Shown piece after piece: positions 1 to 8,555 of a stretch of 64,000 nt of DNA. The notes beneath the pieces are model-generated. The model did no database searches, was not told where the DNA came from, and saw only the letters and a list, made by a program, of their open reading frames with translations. Position 1 is the first letter of the stretch; each line of letters opens with the position of its first letter. A program made the position numbers and the translations under genes. Source of the DNA: Micromonospora echinofusca (GTDB lineage: Bacteria > Actinomycetota > Actinomycetes > Mycobacteriales > Micromonosporaceae); assembly GCF_900091445.1 (NCBI RefSeq), contig NZ_LT607733.1, positions 3,364,501-3,428,500 of the forward strand, given 5' to 3'.

Positions 1-835
1 CCGGCGGGTCGGACACCGCGGCCGCAGGCCGCACCGACACCACCTCCACGCCGGTGGCGCCCCGTAGGGCGACTGCCACCTGGCCGGCCTCCGGCCGGCG
101 ACCCGCTTCCGACGACAGGCAACGCCCCACCAGGTCGGCCACCTCGTCCGGCAGTCCGGGAACGGACGGGACCTCGGCAGCACCCCGGCCGTGCCGCAGC
201 TCAGCGGGACTCAGCCCGCTGACACACTCGGCCAGCACCAGGCCCAGGGCGAAGATGTCGCCGGCTGGCGCCGCCGTGGCACCGGCCGCCTGCTCCGGAG
301 CCAGGTATGCCGGCGTGCCCCAGATCAGTTCCCCCTCGTCGGCGGGGTCCTGGCCGACACCTGCGGCGATGCCGAAGTCGACGACCTTGATCCCCCGGGA
401 ACCGAGCATCACGTTGCCGGGTTTGACGTCGCGGTGGACGAGTCCGAGGGCGTGTGCGGCGGCGAGGGCGTCCGCCACGGCGGCACCCACCCGGGCGACG
501 TCGCGCCAGGGCATCCGTCCCGACCGGCGCAGACAGGCGGCCAGGGTCTCGCCGTCGACGAACTCCATGACGAGGAACGGTGCCCGCCCTCTGCCGAGAC
601 GCCGCTGCTCACCGTAGTCGTAGACGCCGGCGACGTGCGGATGGTCGAGTCTTGCCGCAGCGAGCGCCTCACCGCGCAGCCGCCCACGCGCCGCCGGGTC
701 ATCCAGCAACTCCGCGGAGAGCATCTTCACCGCCACTGTGCGCTGAAGCCGCAGATCGAAACCGCGCCAGACCACCGCCATGCCACCCTGCCCGACCGGT
801 TCGTCGAGCCGGTAGCGCTGCTGCAGGAGTCGCAT
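1..835 (-). CDS. Serine/threonine protein kinase, N-terminal part (gene continues past the window edge)
   Basis: Transfers phosphate from ATP to Ser/Thr of target proteins. The reading frame opens with ATG at 835 (MRLLQQRYRLDEPVGQGG) and stays open to base 1, so about 278 residues of the catalytic domain are visible. It shows the glycine loop GQGGMAVVW, the VAVK lysine, the catalytic loop HRDVKPGN, a DFG magnesium loop and the GTPAYLAPEQ activation-segment end, all in the order of a Hanks-type kinase. The C-terminal sensor or transmembrane region lies outside the window, so the stimulus cannot be told. A lipoprotein gene is transcribed away from it on the other strand. Confidence 0.93.
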   Translation of the reverse strand, partial: MRLLQQRYRLDEPVGQGGMAVVWRGFDLRLQRTVAVKMLSAELLDDPAARGRLRGEALAAARLDHPHVAGVYDYGEQRRLGRGRAPFLVMEFVDGETLAACLRRSGRMPWRDVARVGAAVADALAAAHALGLVHRDVKPGNVMLGSRGIKVVDFGIAAGVGQDPADEGELIWGTPAYLAPEQAAGATAAPAGDIFALGLVLAECVSGLSPAELRHGRGAAEVPSVPGLPDEVADLVGRCLSSEAGRRPEAGQVAVALRGATGVEVVSVRPAAAVSDPP

Positions 836-1073
836 GTGTTCGTCTCCCCGGTCGTCGTACGGCGTCGACGCGATCGGGGCGGGATTCCGCTCCGGTCGCG
901 CCGTTGTTTCCGTCGACGCTGGGCGGTACCCGACGCTCGTGGACCCAAACCCCTGCTCACAGTCCTCCGGACCACGGCGGGGATTGTCATGCAACCGTCA
1001 TCGTCCTGCGGTCGTGCCGCCACATGCGGGGGAAGTTCTTGTCCATGCGGCACGACGGAGAGGAGGGACCGCG

Positions 1074-1505
1074 ATGGGTGGACGGCATCGCCGGGTGCGT
1101 CCGGCGCTGGCGACCCTTCCGGCGCTGGTCCTACTCGCCACGGGCTGCACGAGCCCACCAGCGGCCCCTCAGCCCAGTCCCGAACCGGTGCCCACCACCC
1201 GGCCCGGCACCGTCGCCCGAGCGGAGGTGGGCGACCGGCTCACCATGACCGCCGCAGTCGACCGGATCATCACCGACACCGCGTTCGTCGTACGCGACGA
1301 GGATCTGACCGGCGGTATCCTGCTCGTGCTGACGACGGGTCCGTCGGCGCCGGCTGCGCCGCAGCTCGTGACCGTGCGGGGCACCGTCATCCGGTTCTCC
1401 CACGGCGCCCTCAGCGCCCGCTACCGCCTCGGATCCCCGGAACCGTACCGGGCCTTCGAAGGTGGGCGGGCGCTCGTGGCCCAGGATCTGAAGGTCTGGC
1501 AATGA
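1074..1505 (+). CDS. Putative lipoprotein
   Basis: 143-residue exported protein of unknown function. It starts MGGRHRRVRPAL, has a short hydrophobic stretch and then the lipobox LATGC at about residues 20-24, so it should be lipid-anchored on the outer face of the membrane. A Thr/Pro-rich linker follows, then a mostly beta domain of roughly 95 residues. The ATG at 1074 is chosen because GGAGAGGAGG lies 7 bases upstream. Divergent from the kinase gene. Its small beta domain resembles OB-fold-like lipoproteins only in general outline. No family is recognised. Confidence 0.7.
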   Translation: MGGRHRRVRPALATLPALVLLATGCTSPPAAPQPSPEPVPTTRPGTVARAEVGDRLTMTAAVDRIITDTAFVVRDEDLTGGILLVLTTGPSAPAAPQLVTVRGTVIRFSHGALSARYRLGSPEPYRAFEGGRALVAQDLKVWQ

Positions 1506-1853
1506 GCCTCTCGACGCGGCCCGGGCTCCCCGGAGTCATCGGCCAGGCGGGGTGCGCCGGCCTCGCCGTCATTCTCGTCGCGACCTTCTCCGAGCGCCGT
1601 CACCCTTCCCGTTAGTACGGTGGTTACCGACGATCGCCGGTCTGCCGGTGGGCCGTCATCCTCGTCTGGTGAGCGGACAGCCCAACATCGAGGCACACCA
1701 TCCTGCCGAAGTTGCCCGCCATGACTCCCGCGGACCACCCGCTCTCCCATACCAGGCGCATTCCGATATCTCGTCGCCGACGGCTGCCTATGGTGGAGGC
1801 GACGCGACGGACGCGCGTGCGCCGTTCGCCACCGAGGACGATGGGCAAGCAGC
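1506..1853. other. Intergenic, no gene supported
   Basis: The 348 bases between the lipoprotein and the MscS-like gene contain only short overlapping frames with no family resemblance. The region presumably carries the promoter of the channel gene. No convincing operator or hairpin was found. Confidence 0.5.
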
Positions 1854-2780
1854 ATGGAGCGGTTCCTGGAGGCTGTCTGGGACACGAGCAGCGTGGGCGG
1901 CCGCCTCGTGACCAGCGTCGTCCTGATCGTGCTAGCCATCGTGCTCGCCCCCCTGGCCGGCCGCCTGGCCACCCTCCGGGTACACGACACGACCAACCGT
2001 TACTACCTGCGCAAGGCGGTGCACTACCTGACCGTCGTGGCGTTGCTGTTCGCGCTGGCACTGCTGTGGCGGCCGTTCGCCGGCCGGGTCGGTGTGGTCT
2101 TCGGCCTGCTCGCCGCCGGTCTCGCGCTGGCCATGCAGGAGGTCATCGGCGCGTTCGCCGGATGGGTCAGCATCCTCACCGGCCGGCAGTTCCGCGTCGG
2201 TGACCGGATACAGATGTGCGGGGTCCGCGGCGACGTCCTGGACATCACCCCGCTGCGTACCCGCATCCTGGAAAGCGGCTCCTCCTCCGACCCGGAATCC
2301 TGGATCCGCGGCCGCCAGTACACCGGACGTGTGGTCTCCCTGTCGAACCGCTTCGTGTTCAGCGCACCGGTCTACAACAGCAGCACGGTGCTGGACCATC
2401 TGTGGGAGGAGCTGACCCTGCCCGTCCCCTACGAGGCGGACTGGCACCTGGCGGAGCGCATCCTGTGCGAGGAGGCGGAGAACGTCTCCTCGACGGTCGA
2501 GGCGCGAGGCGCCATCGAGCAGATGCGTCACCGCTACCCGGTCGCCGACGCGGAGGTCGATCCCCGCGTCTTCATCCGCGCCACCCCCAACTGGGTCGAG
2601 CTGTCGGCGCGGTTCGTGGTGCCGGTGCGCGCCGCACGACAGGTCAAGGACAAGGTCACCCGGCGGGTGCTGGAGCGCTTCGCCGAGAACGGCATCCGGG
2701 TGGCGTCGGTGACGCAGGACATCACCGTCCACCCGCCGCAGTCCCCGGCTACCGGCGCCGCCCCGGATGGTCGTCGGTGA
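1854..2780 (+). CDS. MscS-family mechanosensitive ion channel
   Basis: Tension-gated membrane channel that releases solutes on osmotic downshock (family role). 308 residues. Three hydrophobic helices lie at about 17-38, 60-78 and 82-110. The third is Gly/Ala-rich with the run LLAAGLALAMQEVIGAFAGW, which matches the pore helix and its exit into the MscS beta domain (GDRIQ...GDVLDI). The cytosolic part continues to the C terminus, with an unusually long insertion in the beta region (about residues 140-160). Its 3' end overlaps the convergent antiporter gene by 32 bases. Start ATG at 1854 follows a GC-poor stretch with a weak ribosome site. Confidence 0.88.
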   Translation: MERFLEAVWDTSSVGGRLVTSVVLIVLAIVLAPLAGRLATLRVHDTTNRYYLRKAVHYLTVVALLFALALLWRPFAGRVGVVFGLLAAGLALAMQEVIGAFAGWVSILTGRQFRVGDRIQMCGVRGDVLDITPLRTRILESGSSSDPESWIRGRQYTGRVVSLSNRFVFSAPVYNSSTVLDHLWEELTLPVPYEADWHLAERILCEEAENVSSTVEARGAIEQMRHRYPVADAEVDPRVFIRATPNWVELSARFVVPVRAARQVKDKVTRRVLERFAENGIRVASVTQDITVHPPQSPATGAAPDGRR

Positions 2781-3981
2781 CGGCCGCCGACCGGCGGGCG
2801 TACCAGCGACGGCCCGGCGTGGCGGTGATGCCGTGCACCACGGTGCTCGCGACCACCACCAGGCTGCCGGCCGCCCACAGCCGGGGATCCCGGGCTCCCT
2901 CCTCCTGGCTGTGAGTGAGATAGAACAGCGCCGACACGCCGATCGGCCCGAACCAGCCCAGGAACACCACGCTTCGCCGGGGCATCCCCAGTACGCGTTT
3001 CAGCGCGAGCACCACCGGCAGGCGACGCAACACCAGCACCGCGACCACGAAGGCCGCCAGGGGCCAGCCCAGGTCGGCCCAGTCACGCCACGGCACCTCG
3101 ACGCCGAGCAGAAAGAACAACGGCAGCACCAGATAACGGGTAAGCGCGTCGTCGAGCCTCTGCTCGGATGCACGTGACCGGTCGCCGATCACCGCGTTGT
3201 AGGCCAGGCCGGCGGCGAACACCGCGAGGATGCCGTCCGTGCGCGCCACGCGGGCGACCCCCAGTGCCGCGATGCCGAGCACGACCGTGAAGATCAGCAG
3301 GGAGCCCTCGTCCACGTCCTCCCGGGCCTCGGCCGTCATGACGGCCCGGCCGGCGGCGTAGCCGACCGCCAGGCCAACCACCACGGCCCCCACCACCCCC
3401 CACACCGCCGTGCCGAGCTGCCCGGCGAAAGATCCGGACGTCACGGCGGACAGCGCGAGCACGACGAACACGAAGGCGAGCCCGTCGTTGGCACCCGACT
3501 CGCCACTGATCACCTGACGTAGCCGAGCCGGCAGCTGCCGTTCGGCTGGCCCGCCCGAGACGATGCTGGATGCGAGGACCGGGTCGGTCGGCGTCAGACA
3601 GGCACCCAGCAGCGCGGCCAGGGCCACCGGAAGGCCGAGAACGAGCCAGGCCAGACCAGCGCTGACCACGGCCATTCCTGCCATCGCAACGGCGAGGAGC
3701 ACACCGATCGGACGAATCACCGACCGGTACTCCGGCAGCGGAAAGCGCAGCGCGACGGCCATCAGCGAGATGGCCAGCAGGACCCGGCTCGCCTCCAGGG
3801 TCAGTACGGACGCCTGGCGGTGGGGCAGGTCGATCAGCCCGAGGACCGGACCTACCAGTACGCCCAGCAGCAGCGCGAGCAGAGGCTCACTGACCGGTAC
3901 CCGACGGATGGCGCTGGACCAGAAGGCCAGCAGCACACCCAGGACACCGACCAGGGCGTAGCTGAGGTGAAGCAGGTCCAT
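2749..3981 (-). CDS. Cation:proton antiporter (CPA1/NhaP type)
   Basis: Exchanges monovalent cations for protons across the plasma membrane. 410 residues with about 11-12 hydrophobic segments. The family's active-site elements are visible: LTPTDPVLAS in the middle third, and SGESGANDGLAF, whose Asn-Asp pair is the CPA1 ion-binding motif. It starts at ATG 3981 directly with a hydrophobic helix and no signal. It converges with the MscS-like gene and overlaps it by 32 bases. The substrate (Na+ or K+) cannot be read from sequence. It belongs to the transport island that continues to 7.5 kb. Confidence 0.92.
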   Translation of the reverse strand: MDLLHLSYALVGVLGVLLAFWSSAIRRVPVSEPLLALLLGVLVGPVLGLIDLPHRQASVLTLEASRVLLAISLMAVALRFPLPEYRSVIRPIGVLLAVAMAGMAVVSAGLAWLVLGLPVALAALLGACLTPTDPVLASSIVSGGPAERQLPARLRQVISGESGANDGLAFVFVVLALSAVTSGSFAGQLGTAVWGVVGAVVVGLAVGYAAGRAVMTAEAREDVDEGSLLIFTVVLGIAALGVARVARTDGILAVFAAGLAYNAVIGDRSRASEQRLDDALTRYLVLPLFFLLGVEVPWRDWADLGWPLAAFVVAVLVLRRLPVVLALKRVLGMPRRSVVFLGWFGPIGVSALFYLTHSQEEGARDPRLWAAGSLVVVASTVVHGITATPGRRWYARRSAAVTDDHPGRRR

Positions 3982-4334
3982 CCTGCGGCGCTACCCGTTT
4001 CGTGTCCGCTGCACACCTTCGCGCGGGCACCTGCCGCGGACGGTCACGTCGACTGGGGTCCGGCAGCGACGCAGGCCGGGCAGGCAGCGGCCTGGTCCGG
4101 TGATCCTGCCGTTGGTGAGGTGGCTGGTCGCACGACACTGCTCGCCCGAGAGGTGCGGGTCACGGTCCCCAGCGACGGAGCACCGGCGACTGATCCCGCC
4201 GGCTCCGGGCCGGCCAGCGCTGAGCCGCCCAGCGTGTCGCAAGCACCGTGCCCCGTGCCCCGGGTCGACGGACGGGGCGCGCCACGGTCCGTCGTACGCC
4301 ACGATGGGGGTGTGCCGTCGAGGAACTGGTCATC
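3982..4334. other. Divergent intergenic region
   Basis: The 353 bases between the antiporter start and the DUF2254 start must hold the two opposing promoters. Open frames here are unsupported shadows. I see no strong palindrome. Confidence 0.45.
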
Positions 4335-5540
4335 GTGAGCCGGCCCCGCACCATGTCCGCGCGGCTCGCCGAAGTGCGGGAGAGCTTCTGGCTGGTGCCG
4401 GGGATGTTCGCCGTGGGCGCGGTGGCAGTGGCCGGCGGCCTTTCGATGCTGGAGCTGCAACTGGACCTTCCCGTCGAGGGAATCCTGCCCAGCAATCCCG
4501 CGGGTGCCCGATCGCTGCTGTCGTCGATCATCACGGCGATGATCTCCTTCACCGCGCTGGTCTTCTCCATCACGGTCGTGGCCCTGCAACTGGCCAGCAG
4601 TCAGTACACGCCGCGGGTCCTCCGGACGTTCCTCCAGGATCGGATCATCCAGGCGACGCTCGGTACGTTCGTCGCCACCTTCCTGTTCGCGATGGTGGTG
4701 CTCGCGGCGCTGCCAGCCCGGGACGGGGAGCGGTTCCCGGAACTGTCGCTCGCGGTGTCGATGTCGCTCGTCCTGGCCAGCACCGGCATCTTCATCTACT
4801 ACCTGCACCACATCACCACGGTGATGAGGGTGTCGCACATCATCGCCTCGATCGGCGCCCAGACGCGGCGATCGATCGCCCGCCTACCCGCGCCGGACGA
4901 GCCGGCGGCGATGGTGCGCGGCGAGGTCACGCAGACCGTGCCCGCCCCGGCCCCCGGGATGGTCAGCAACGTCGACCTCCCCCTGCTCGCTCGCCTGGCA
5001 CGCGAGTACGACTGCGCCATCACCGTCGTCCCCGCCCCGGGTGACTTCGTCGTCGAGGGGGCACCACTGGTGCGCGTCCACCGGGTGGTCGGCGCAACGG
5101 ATCGCCCGGTACCGACCGACGAGGCCAGCCAGGGGGTGACCATCGGCATGGAGCGCACCCCGGGCCAGGACGTCGGGTTCGGCTTCCGACAGTTGGCCGA
5201 CATCGCCGAACGCGCGCTGTCCCCGGCCGTCAACGACGTGACCACCGCCGTGCGCGCCGTGCAGGAGGCGCACGACCTCCTGCGCCGACTCGCCACCCGC
5301 CCCGACCCCGTCCACGTCGTCCGGGACGACGACAGCACCGTACGCGTCCGGGTGGACGGGGTCCGGTACGACCTCCTACTGGCCATGGTCGTCGACGACA
5401 TCCGACTGGTCGCCGATCAGCAGCCGCGCGTCGCGCGGCTGCTGGACGCTGTCCTGCGCGACCTGGCGACCGTCGCGCTTCCCGCGCACCGGGCGGCGAT
5501 TGCGTGTCGGATGTCGCCGGCAGCCCACAGCAGCCACTGA
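4335..5540 (+). CDS. DUF2254 family membrane protein
   Basis: 401-residue integral membrane protein of a widespread, uncharacterised family. The first half has four hydrophobic helices, with the typical family run SSIITAMISFTALVFSITVVAL at the second. The Gln/Ser-rich LQLASSQYTPRVLRTF follows. The second half is soluble, with the NDVTTAVRAV segment typical of the family. The GTG at 4335 is preferred because AGGAA lies 9 bases upstream. An ATG at 4248 is possible but would add a positively charged, non-conserved leader. Flanked by ion channels and antiporters, so an envelope or ion-homeostasis role is plausible but inferred. Confidence 0.85.
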   Translation: MSRPRTMSARLAEVRESFWLVPGMFAVGAVAVAGGLSMLELQLDLPVEGILPSNPAGARSLLSSIITAMISFTALVFSITVVALQLASSQYTPRVLRTFLQDRIIQATLGTFVATFLFAMVVLAALPARDGERFPELSLAVSMSLVLASTGIFIYYLHHITTVMRVSHIIASIGAQTRRSIARLPAPDEPAAMVRGEVTQTVPAPAPGMVSNVDLPLLARLAREYDCAITVVPAPGDFVVEGAPLVRVHRVVGATDRPVPTDEASQGVTIGMERTPGQDVGFGFRQLADIAERALSPAVNDVTTAVRAVQEAHDLLRRLATRPDPVHVVRDDDSTVRVRVDGVRYDLLLAMVVDDIRLVADQQPRVARLLDAVLRDLATVALPAHRAAIACRMSPAAHSSH

Positions 5541-5600
5541 CAGCCTGACCCGGCGGCGCCAAGGGCGCACCGCTCGCACGACCGTCGCGCGCGAACGTGG

Positions 5601-6404
5601 TCAGCGGGAGGGTTGGGGTGCCTCGCCCCGCCGCTGCGATTCGTCGCCGGCCCGTGACGCCGGCGGGACGAGTTGCTCGCGCAGGGCCGCGATCTCGGCG
5701 CGGAGGACGGCGATGTCCTCGCTCGTCGCCGCGGCCGCCTGCCCCTTGTCGGAGACCCGCTCCACGATCCAGGTGGCCAGCGAGCCCGTGACGAAACCGA
5801 TCAGGCCGATCCCCCCGACCATGAGCCCCAGAGCCACAAACCGTCCGGCGTCGGTGACCGGGTAGTGGTCCCCGTAGCCGACGGTGGTGATGGTCACCGC
5901 CGCCCACCAGAGGGCGTCGTCGAACGAGACGATGTTGGCGTCCGTGGCGGACTGCTCGGCGTCGAGCACGGCCAGCGCGGAGACCAGTACGAGCAGCATG
6001 GTGGTCACGCCGACATAGATCGCCAGCCGACCGCGGGCCCACGTCTCCGTCTCCCGGCTGAGCGTCAGCACCACGGTGACCAGTCGCAGCGCCCGCAGCG
6101 GCCGCAGGACGGGCAGCACCAGTACGGCCAGGTCGAACAGGTGACCGCGCAGGAACCGCCGCCGATGGTCGGTCAGCCTCAGTCGCACCAGGAAGTCGGC
6201 CCAGAACGTCAACCAGATGAGGACGGTGGCGACCTCGCAGGTCCGCTGCCAGGGCTCCCCCAGGTCGGGTCGGAGGATCGGTGCCGCGTAGACGACAAGG
6301 AAGATCACCGACAGGACCGTCAGCGGGAGCGCCGTCCGGCGCTCCCAGCTCGTCGCCCGATCAGCGGGACGCGTGTGGTTTCTCGCCTGCATGACCGGTT
6401 CCAT
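5601..6404 (-). CDS. Two-pore-domain or voltage-gated-like potassium channel
   Basis: Membrane K+ channel. The signature selectivity filter TITTVGYGD is present, preceded by the pore helix (FDDALWWAAV) and followed by an inner helix (GLMVGGIGLIGFVTGSLATWIVE). Four further hydrophobic segments and an Arg-rich stretch (LRPLRALRLV) in the N-terminal half resemble a compact S1-S4 voltage-sensor unit, so it belongs to the VIC superfamily. A C-terminal coiled coil (SEDIAVLRAEIAALREQL) probably aids tetramer assembly. Start is ambiguous: ATG at 6404 or 6392. The ATG at 6431 would lie inside the palindrome that separates this gene from the MarR gene. Confidence 0.9.
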   Translation of the reverse strand: MEPVMQARNHTRPADRATSWERRTALPLTVLSVIFLVVYAAPILRPDLGEPWQRTCEVATVLIWLTFWADFLVRLRLTDHRRRFLRGHLFDLAVLVLPVLRPLRALRLVTVVLTLSRETETWARGRLAIYVGVTTMLLVLVSALAVLDAEQSATDANIVSFDDALWWAAVTITTVGYGDHYPVTDAGRFVALGLMVGGIGLIGFVTGSLATWIVERVSDKGQAAAATSEDIAVLRAEIAALREQLVPPASRAGDESQRRGEAPQPSR

Positions 6405-6413
6405 CCCGAAGTT

Positions 6414-6431
6414 TTGCGTGTATACATGCAA
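6414..6431. promoter_or_regulatory. MarR-type operator palindrome
   Basis: TTGCGTGTATACATGCAA is an 18-base inverted repeat with one mismatched pair, centred on GTATAC, in an otherwise GC-rich region. It lies between the divergent K+ channel and MarR genes, 11 bases before the regulator's GTG. Size and position fit autoregulation by the adjacent MarR protein and control of the channel. Binding is inferred. Confidence 0.65.
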
Positions 6432-6441
6432 TCATTGCCGG

Positions 6442-6951
6442 GTGGGACTTTACGCGGAAAGCGATACCCGGTCGACTCTCGGCGGCGAGGAGCTGATCGA
6501 CGGGCTCTCGGCCCTCAGCCGCGCCCTGGTGGGAATCACCGCCCGGACGCTGGCGACCCTCGATGTCGAGGTCACCCTGTCGCAGTACCGGACCCTGGTC
6601 GTCCTGGCCTCCCGAGGCCCGCTGCGCACCGTGGACCTGGCGGCTGCACTGCACGTGCACCCGTCCACGGCGACGAGGACCTGTGACCGTCTGGTGCGCC
6701 GAGACCTGGTGGCCCGGCACCACCGGCCCACGGACCGGCGGGTGGCCCTGCTCACGCTCACGGAGGCCGGCAAGACACTGGTGGGCGATGTCATGCGGCA
6801 CCGGACCGAGGAGATCCGGCGCCTGGTGCAGGCCGTCGCCACCAGTCCGCAGACGACCGCCGAGCTCATCACCTCGTTGGTGATCGCAGCCGACGAGCCC
6901 ACGGAGGAACAGTGGTGGCACCGCTGGGATCGCTGCGCCGTGGCGCCCTAG
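6442..6951 (+). CDS. MarR family transcriptional regulator
   Basis: 169-residue winged-helix DNA-binding protein. The MarR core is clear: SQYRTLVVLASRGPLRTVDLAAALHVHPS (helix-turn-helix), then STATRTCDRLVRRDLV and the wing DRRVALLTLTEAGKTLV. The GTG at 6442 is chosen. The upstream ATG at 6373 would overlap the channel gene and the palindrome. Divergent from the K+ channel gene, which is the most likely target. The ligand is unknown. Confidence 0.92.
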   Translation: MGLYAESDTRSTLGGEELIDGLSALSRALVGITARTLATLDVEVTLSQYRTLVVLASRGPLRTVDLAAALHVHPSTATRTCDRLVRRDLVARHHRPTDRRVALLTLTEAGKTLVGDVMRHRTEEIRRLVQAVATSPQTTAELITSLVIAADEPTEEQWWHRWDRCAVAP

Positions 6952-6989
6952 CGGCGGCCACGGCGCACTCCTGCCGAGCGGTCCGCCCG

Positions 6990-7505
6990 CTACCCGGCAT
7001 GGTCGACGACGTCGGCGAGACTGCTGCCGTCGCCCAGCTGTGACCGCGGGAGGACGCTCAGACTGCCGTCGGTCTCCAACACCACCGCCGCGAGGCCGTG
7101 GAGATCACCGGTGCCCTGACTGCGAGCGGCCTGCCGGATTTCGCTCTCGGCGACCCGGGCGCGGCGCATGGTGGCGTGACGCATCTGCCCGTCACGCAGC
7201 AGCATGGTCGGTCGTGCCTTGATCAACCGTTGTGACGGCGGCCAGCGCACCCCGAGCAGCGCGACCACGTACTGCAACGCCACCAGCAACACCAGCGCCA
7301 GGATGCCCTCCACCAGGGAGACATCACGCGACAGGAGGATCGTGGCGAGGGTGGAGCCCAAGGCCACGGTGACCACGAGGTCGAACGCGTTGAGCTTGGA
7401 CAGGGTCCGCTTGCCGGACAGCCGCAGGATCAACACCAGCGCCGGATAGACGATCGCCGCGACGACGAGTAGACGCAGCAGGTCGGCAGGGTTCTTCAGC
7501 ACCAT
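6990..7505 (-). CDS. DUF421 (YetF-like) membrane protein
   Basis: 171-residue protein. Two or three N-terminal hydrophobic helices are followed by the family hallmark LSGKRTLSKLNAFDLVVTVALGS and a soluble C-terminal domain with LLRDGQM, RRARVAESEIRQAARSQG and VVLETDGSLSVL. In Bacillus, YetF-type proteins sit in spore or cell membranes. The molecular role is unsettled. ATG at 7505 (MVLKNPADLL) is taken over the upstream in-frame start at 7559 because family members begin close to the first helix. Confidence 0.9.
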   Translation of the reverse strand: MVLKNPADLLRLLVVAAIVYPALVLILRLSGKRTLSKLNAFDLVVTVALGSTLATILLSRDVSLVEGILALVLLVALQYVVALLGVRWPPSQRLIKARPTMLLRDGQMRHATMRRARVAESEIRQAARSQGTGDLHGLAAVVLETDGSLSVLPRSQLGDGSSLADVVDHAG

Positions 7506-7596
7506 GTCAGCGCCGTACCCGCGATGCGCGCCTCGCACGCGGCCGAACCGACGGCTCACCTCCGCGCGGAGGAGCCGAGGGTACGCGGGCTGACCT

Positions 7597-7625
7597 GCGG
7601 GGCACCGACGGGCGTGGTGCCCCGC
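7597..7625. terminator. Hairpin in the divergent DUF421/qcrC gap
   Basis: Ten-base perfect arms (GCGGGGCACC and GGTGCCCCGC) around a 9-base loop. It lies between divergent promoters, so it may be an attenuator or leader structure of either transcript rather than a true end-of-operon terminator. Confidence 0.4.
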
Positions 7626-7730
7626 CTCGACGAACCTGGGCGACGAACTTCAGTACACCTGCCGCGAGCCGTATACCCTAAATAGGCGTAAAGGCCGCGT
7701 ATCGAACGGCTCTGAAGAGCAGAGGACGCC

Positions 7731-8555
7731 ATGCACGACTCACGCCCGGGGTGCGCCCGACCGGGGGTACCTGTCCGTTTCAGCCGAGCCCGGCGGCGAG
7801 CCGCCGGCATCGCGCGGATGGTTACCGCACTCGTCCTGGCCGGGGGTGCCTACGCGCTGTTCGCGCCGGCCGCCCAGGCCCAGGAGGAGCCACGGTCGAG
7901 CGCCGCCGCGGCCGAGGGCGAGGCGTTGTTCGAGGTCGGCTGCATCACCTGCCACGGTCGCAGCGCCGGAGGGGTCGAGGGACGCGGACCCAGCCTGATC
8001 AACGTCGGTGGCGCGTCGGTCGAGTTCCAGGTCGGCACCGGCCGGATGCCGCTGGCTCGCCAGGAGGCTCAGGCGCAGCGCAAACCGCCGCTGTACACCG
8101 ACGAGGAGGTCCGCCAGCTCGCCGCCTACATCGACTCCCTCGGGGTGGGGCCCGTGGTGCCGGACGACGTCGACGCCCTGGTCGACGAGGCCAACCTGGC
8201 CCGCGGCGGCGAGTTGTTCCGGGTCAACTGCTCGCAGTGCCACGCCTTCGGCGGCGGTGGTGGGGCGCTCTCCTCCGGCAAGTACGCCCCCAGCCTCTAC
8301 CCCGCCAGCGACCGGATCATCTACGCCGCCATGCTCAGCGGCCCGCAGAACATGCCGGTCTTCGGCGACAGCACCCTGACGCCCGAACAGAAGGCCGACC
8401 TGATCGCCTACATCCAGCGGGTGATCCAGACCGACAACGATCCCGGCGGGTTCAACCTCGGCCGCTACGGTCCGTCCACCGAAGGGCTGGCGGTCTTCCT
8501 GGTCGGGATCGTCGCGCTGGTGTTCGCGAGCCTCTGGATCGCGGGCAAGTCGTGA
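7731..8555 (+). CDS. qcrC: Cytochrome bc1 complex diheme cytochrome c subunit
   Basis: Carries electrons from the bc1 complex to the oxidase on the outer membrane face. 274 residues: N-terminal hydrophobic signal or anchor at about 28-50, two c-type heme sites CITCH (71-75) and CSQCH (167-171), the axial-ligand methionine regions (GRMPL, QNMPVFGD), and a C-terminal transmembrane helix (about 250-272). This is the actinobacterial diheme QcrC plan. The stop overlaps the qcrA start by GTGA. Usually ctaE precedes and qcrB follows. Neither is present here. Confidence 0.94.
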   Translation: MHDSRPGCARPGVPVRFSRARRRAAGIARMVTALVLAGGAYALFAPAAQAQEEPRSSAAAAEGEALFEVGCITCHGRSAGGVEGRGPSLINVGGASVEFQVGTGRMPLARQEAQAQRKPPLYTDEEVRQLAAYIDSLGVGPVVPDDVDALVDEANLARGGELFRVNCSQCHAFGGGGGALSSGKYAPSLYPASDRIIYAAMLSGPQNMPVFGDSTLTPEQKADLIAYIQRVIQTDNDPGGFNLGRYGPSTEGLAVFLVGIVALVFASLWIAGKS

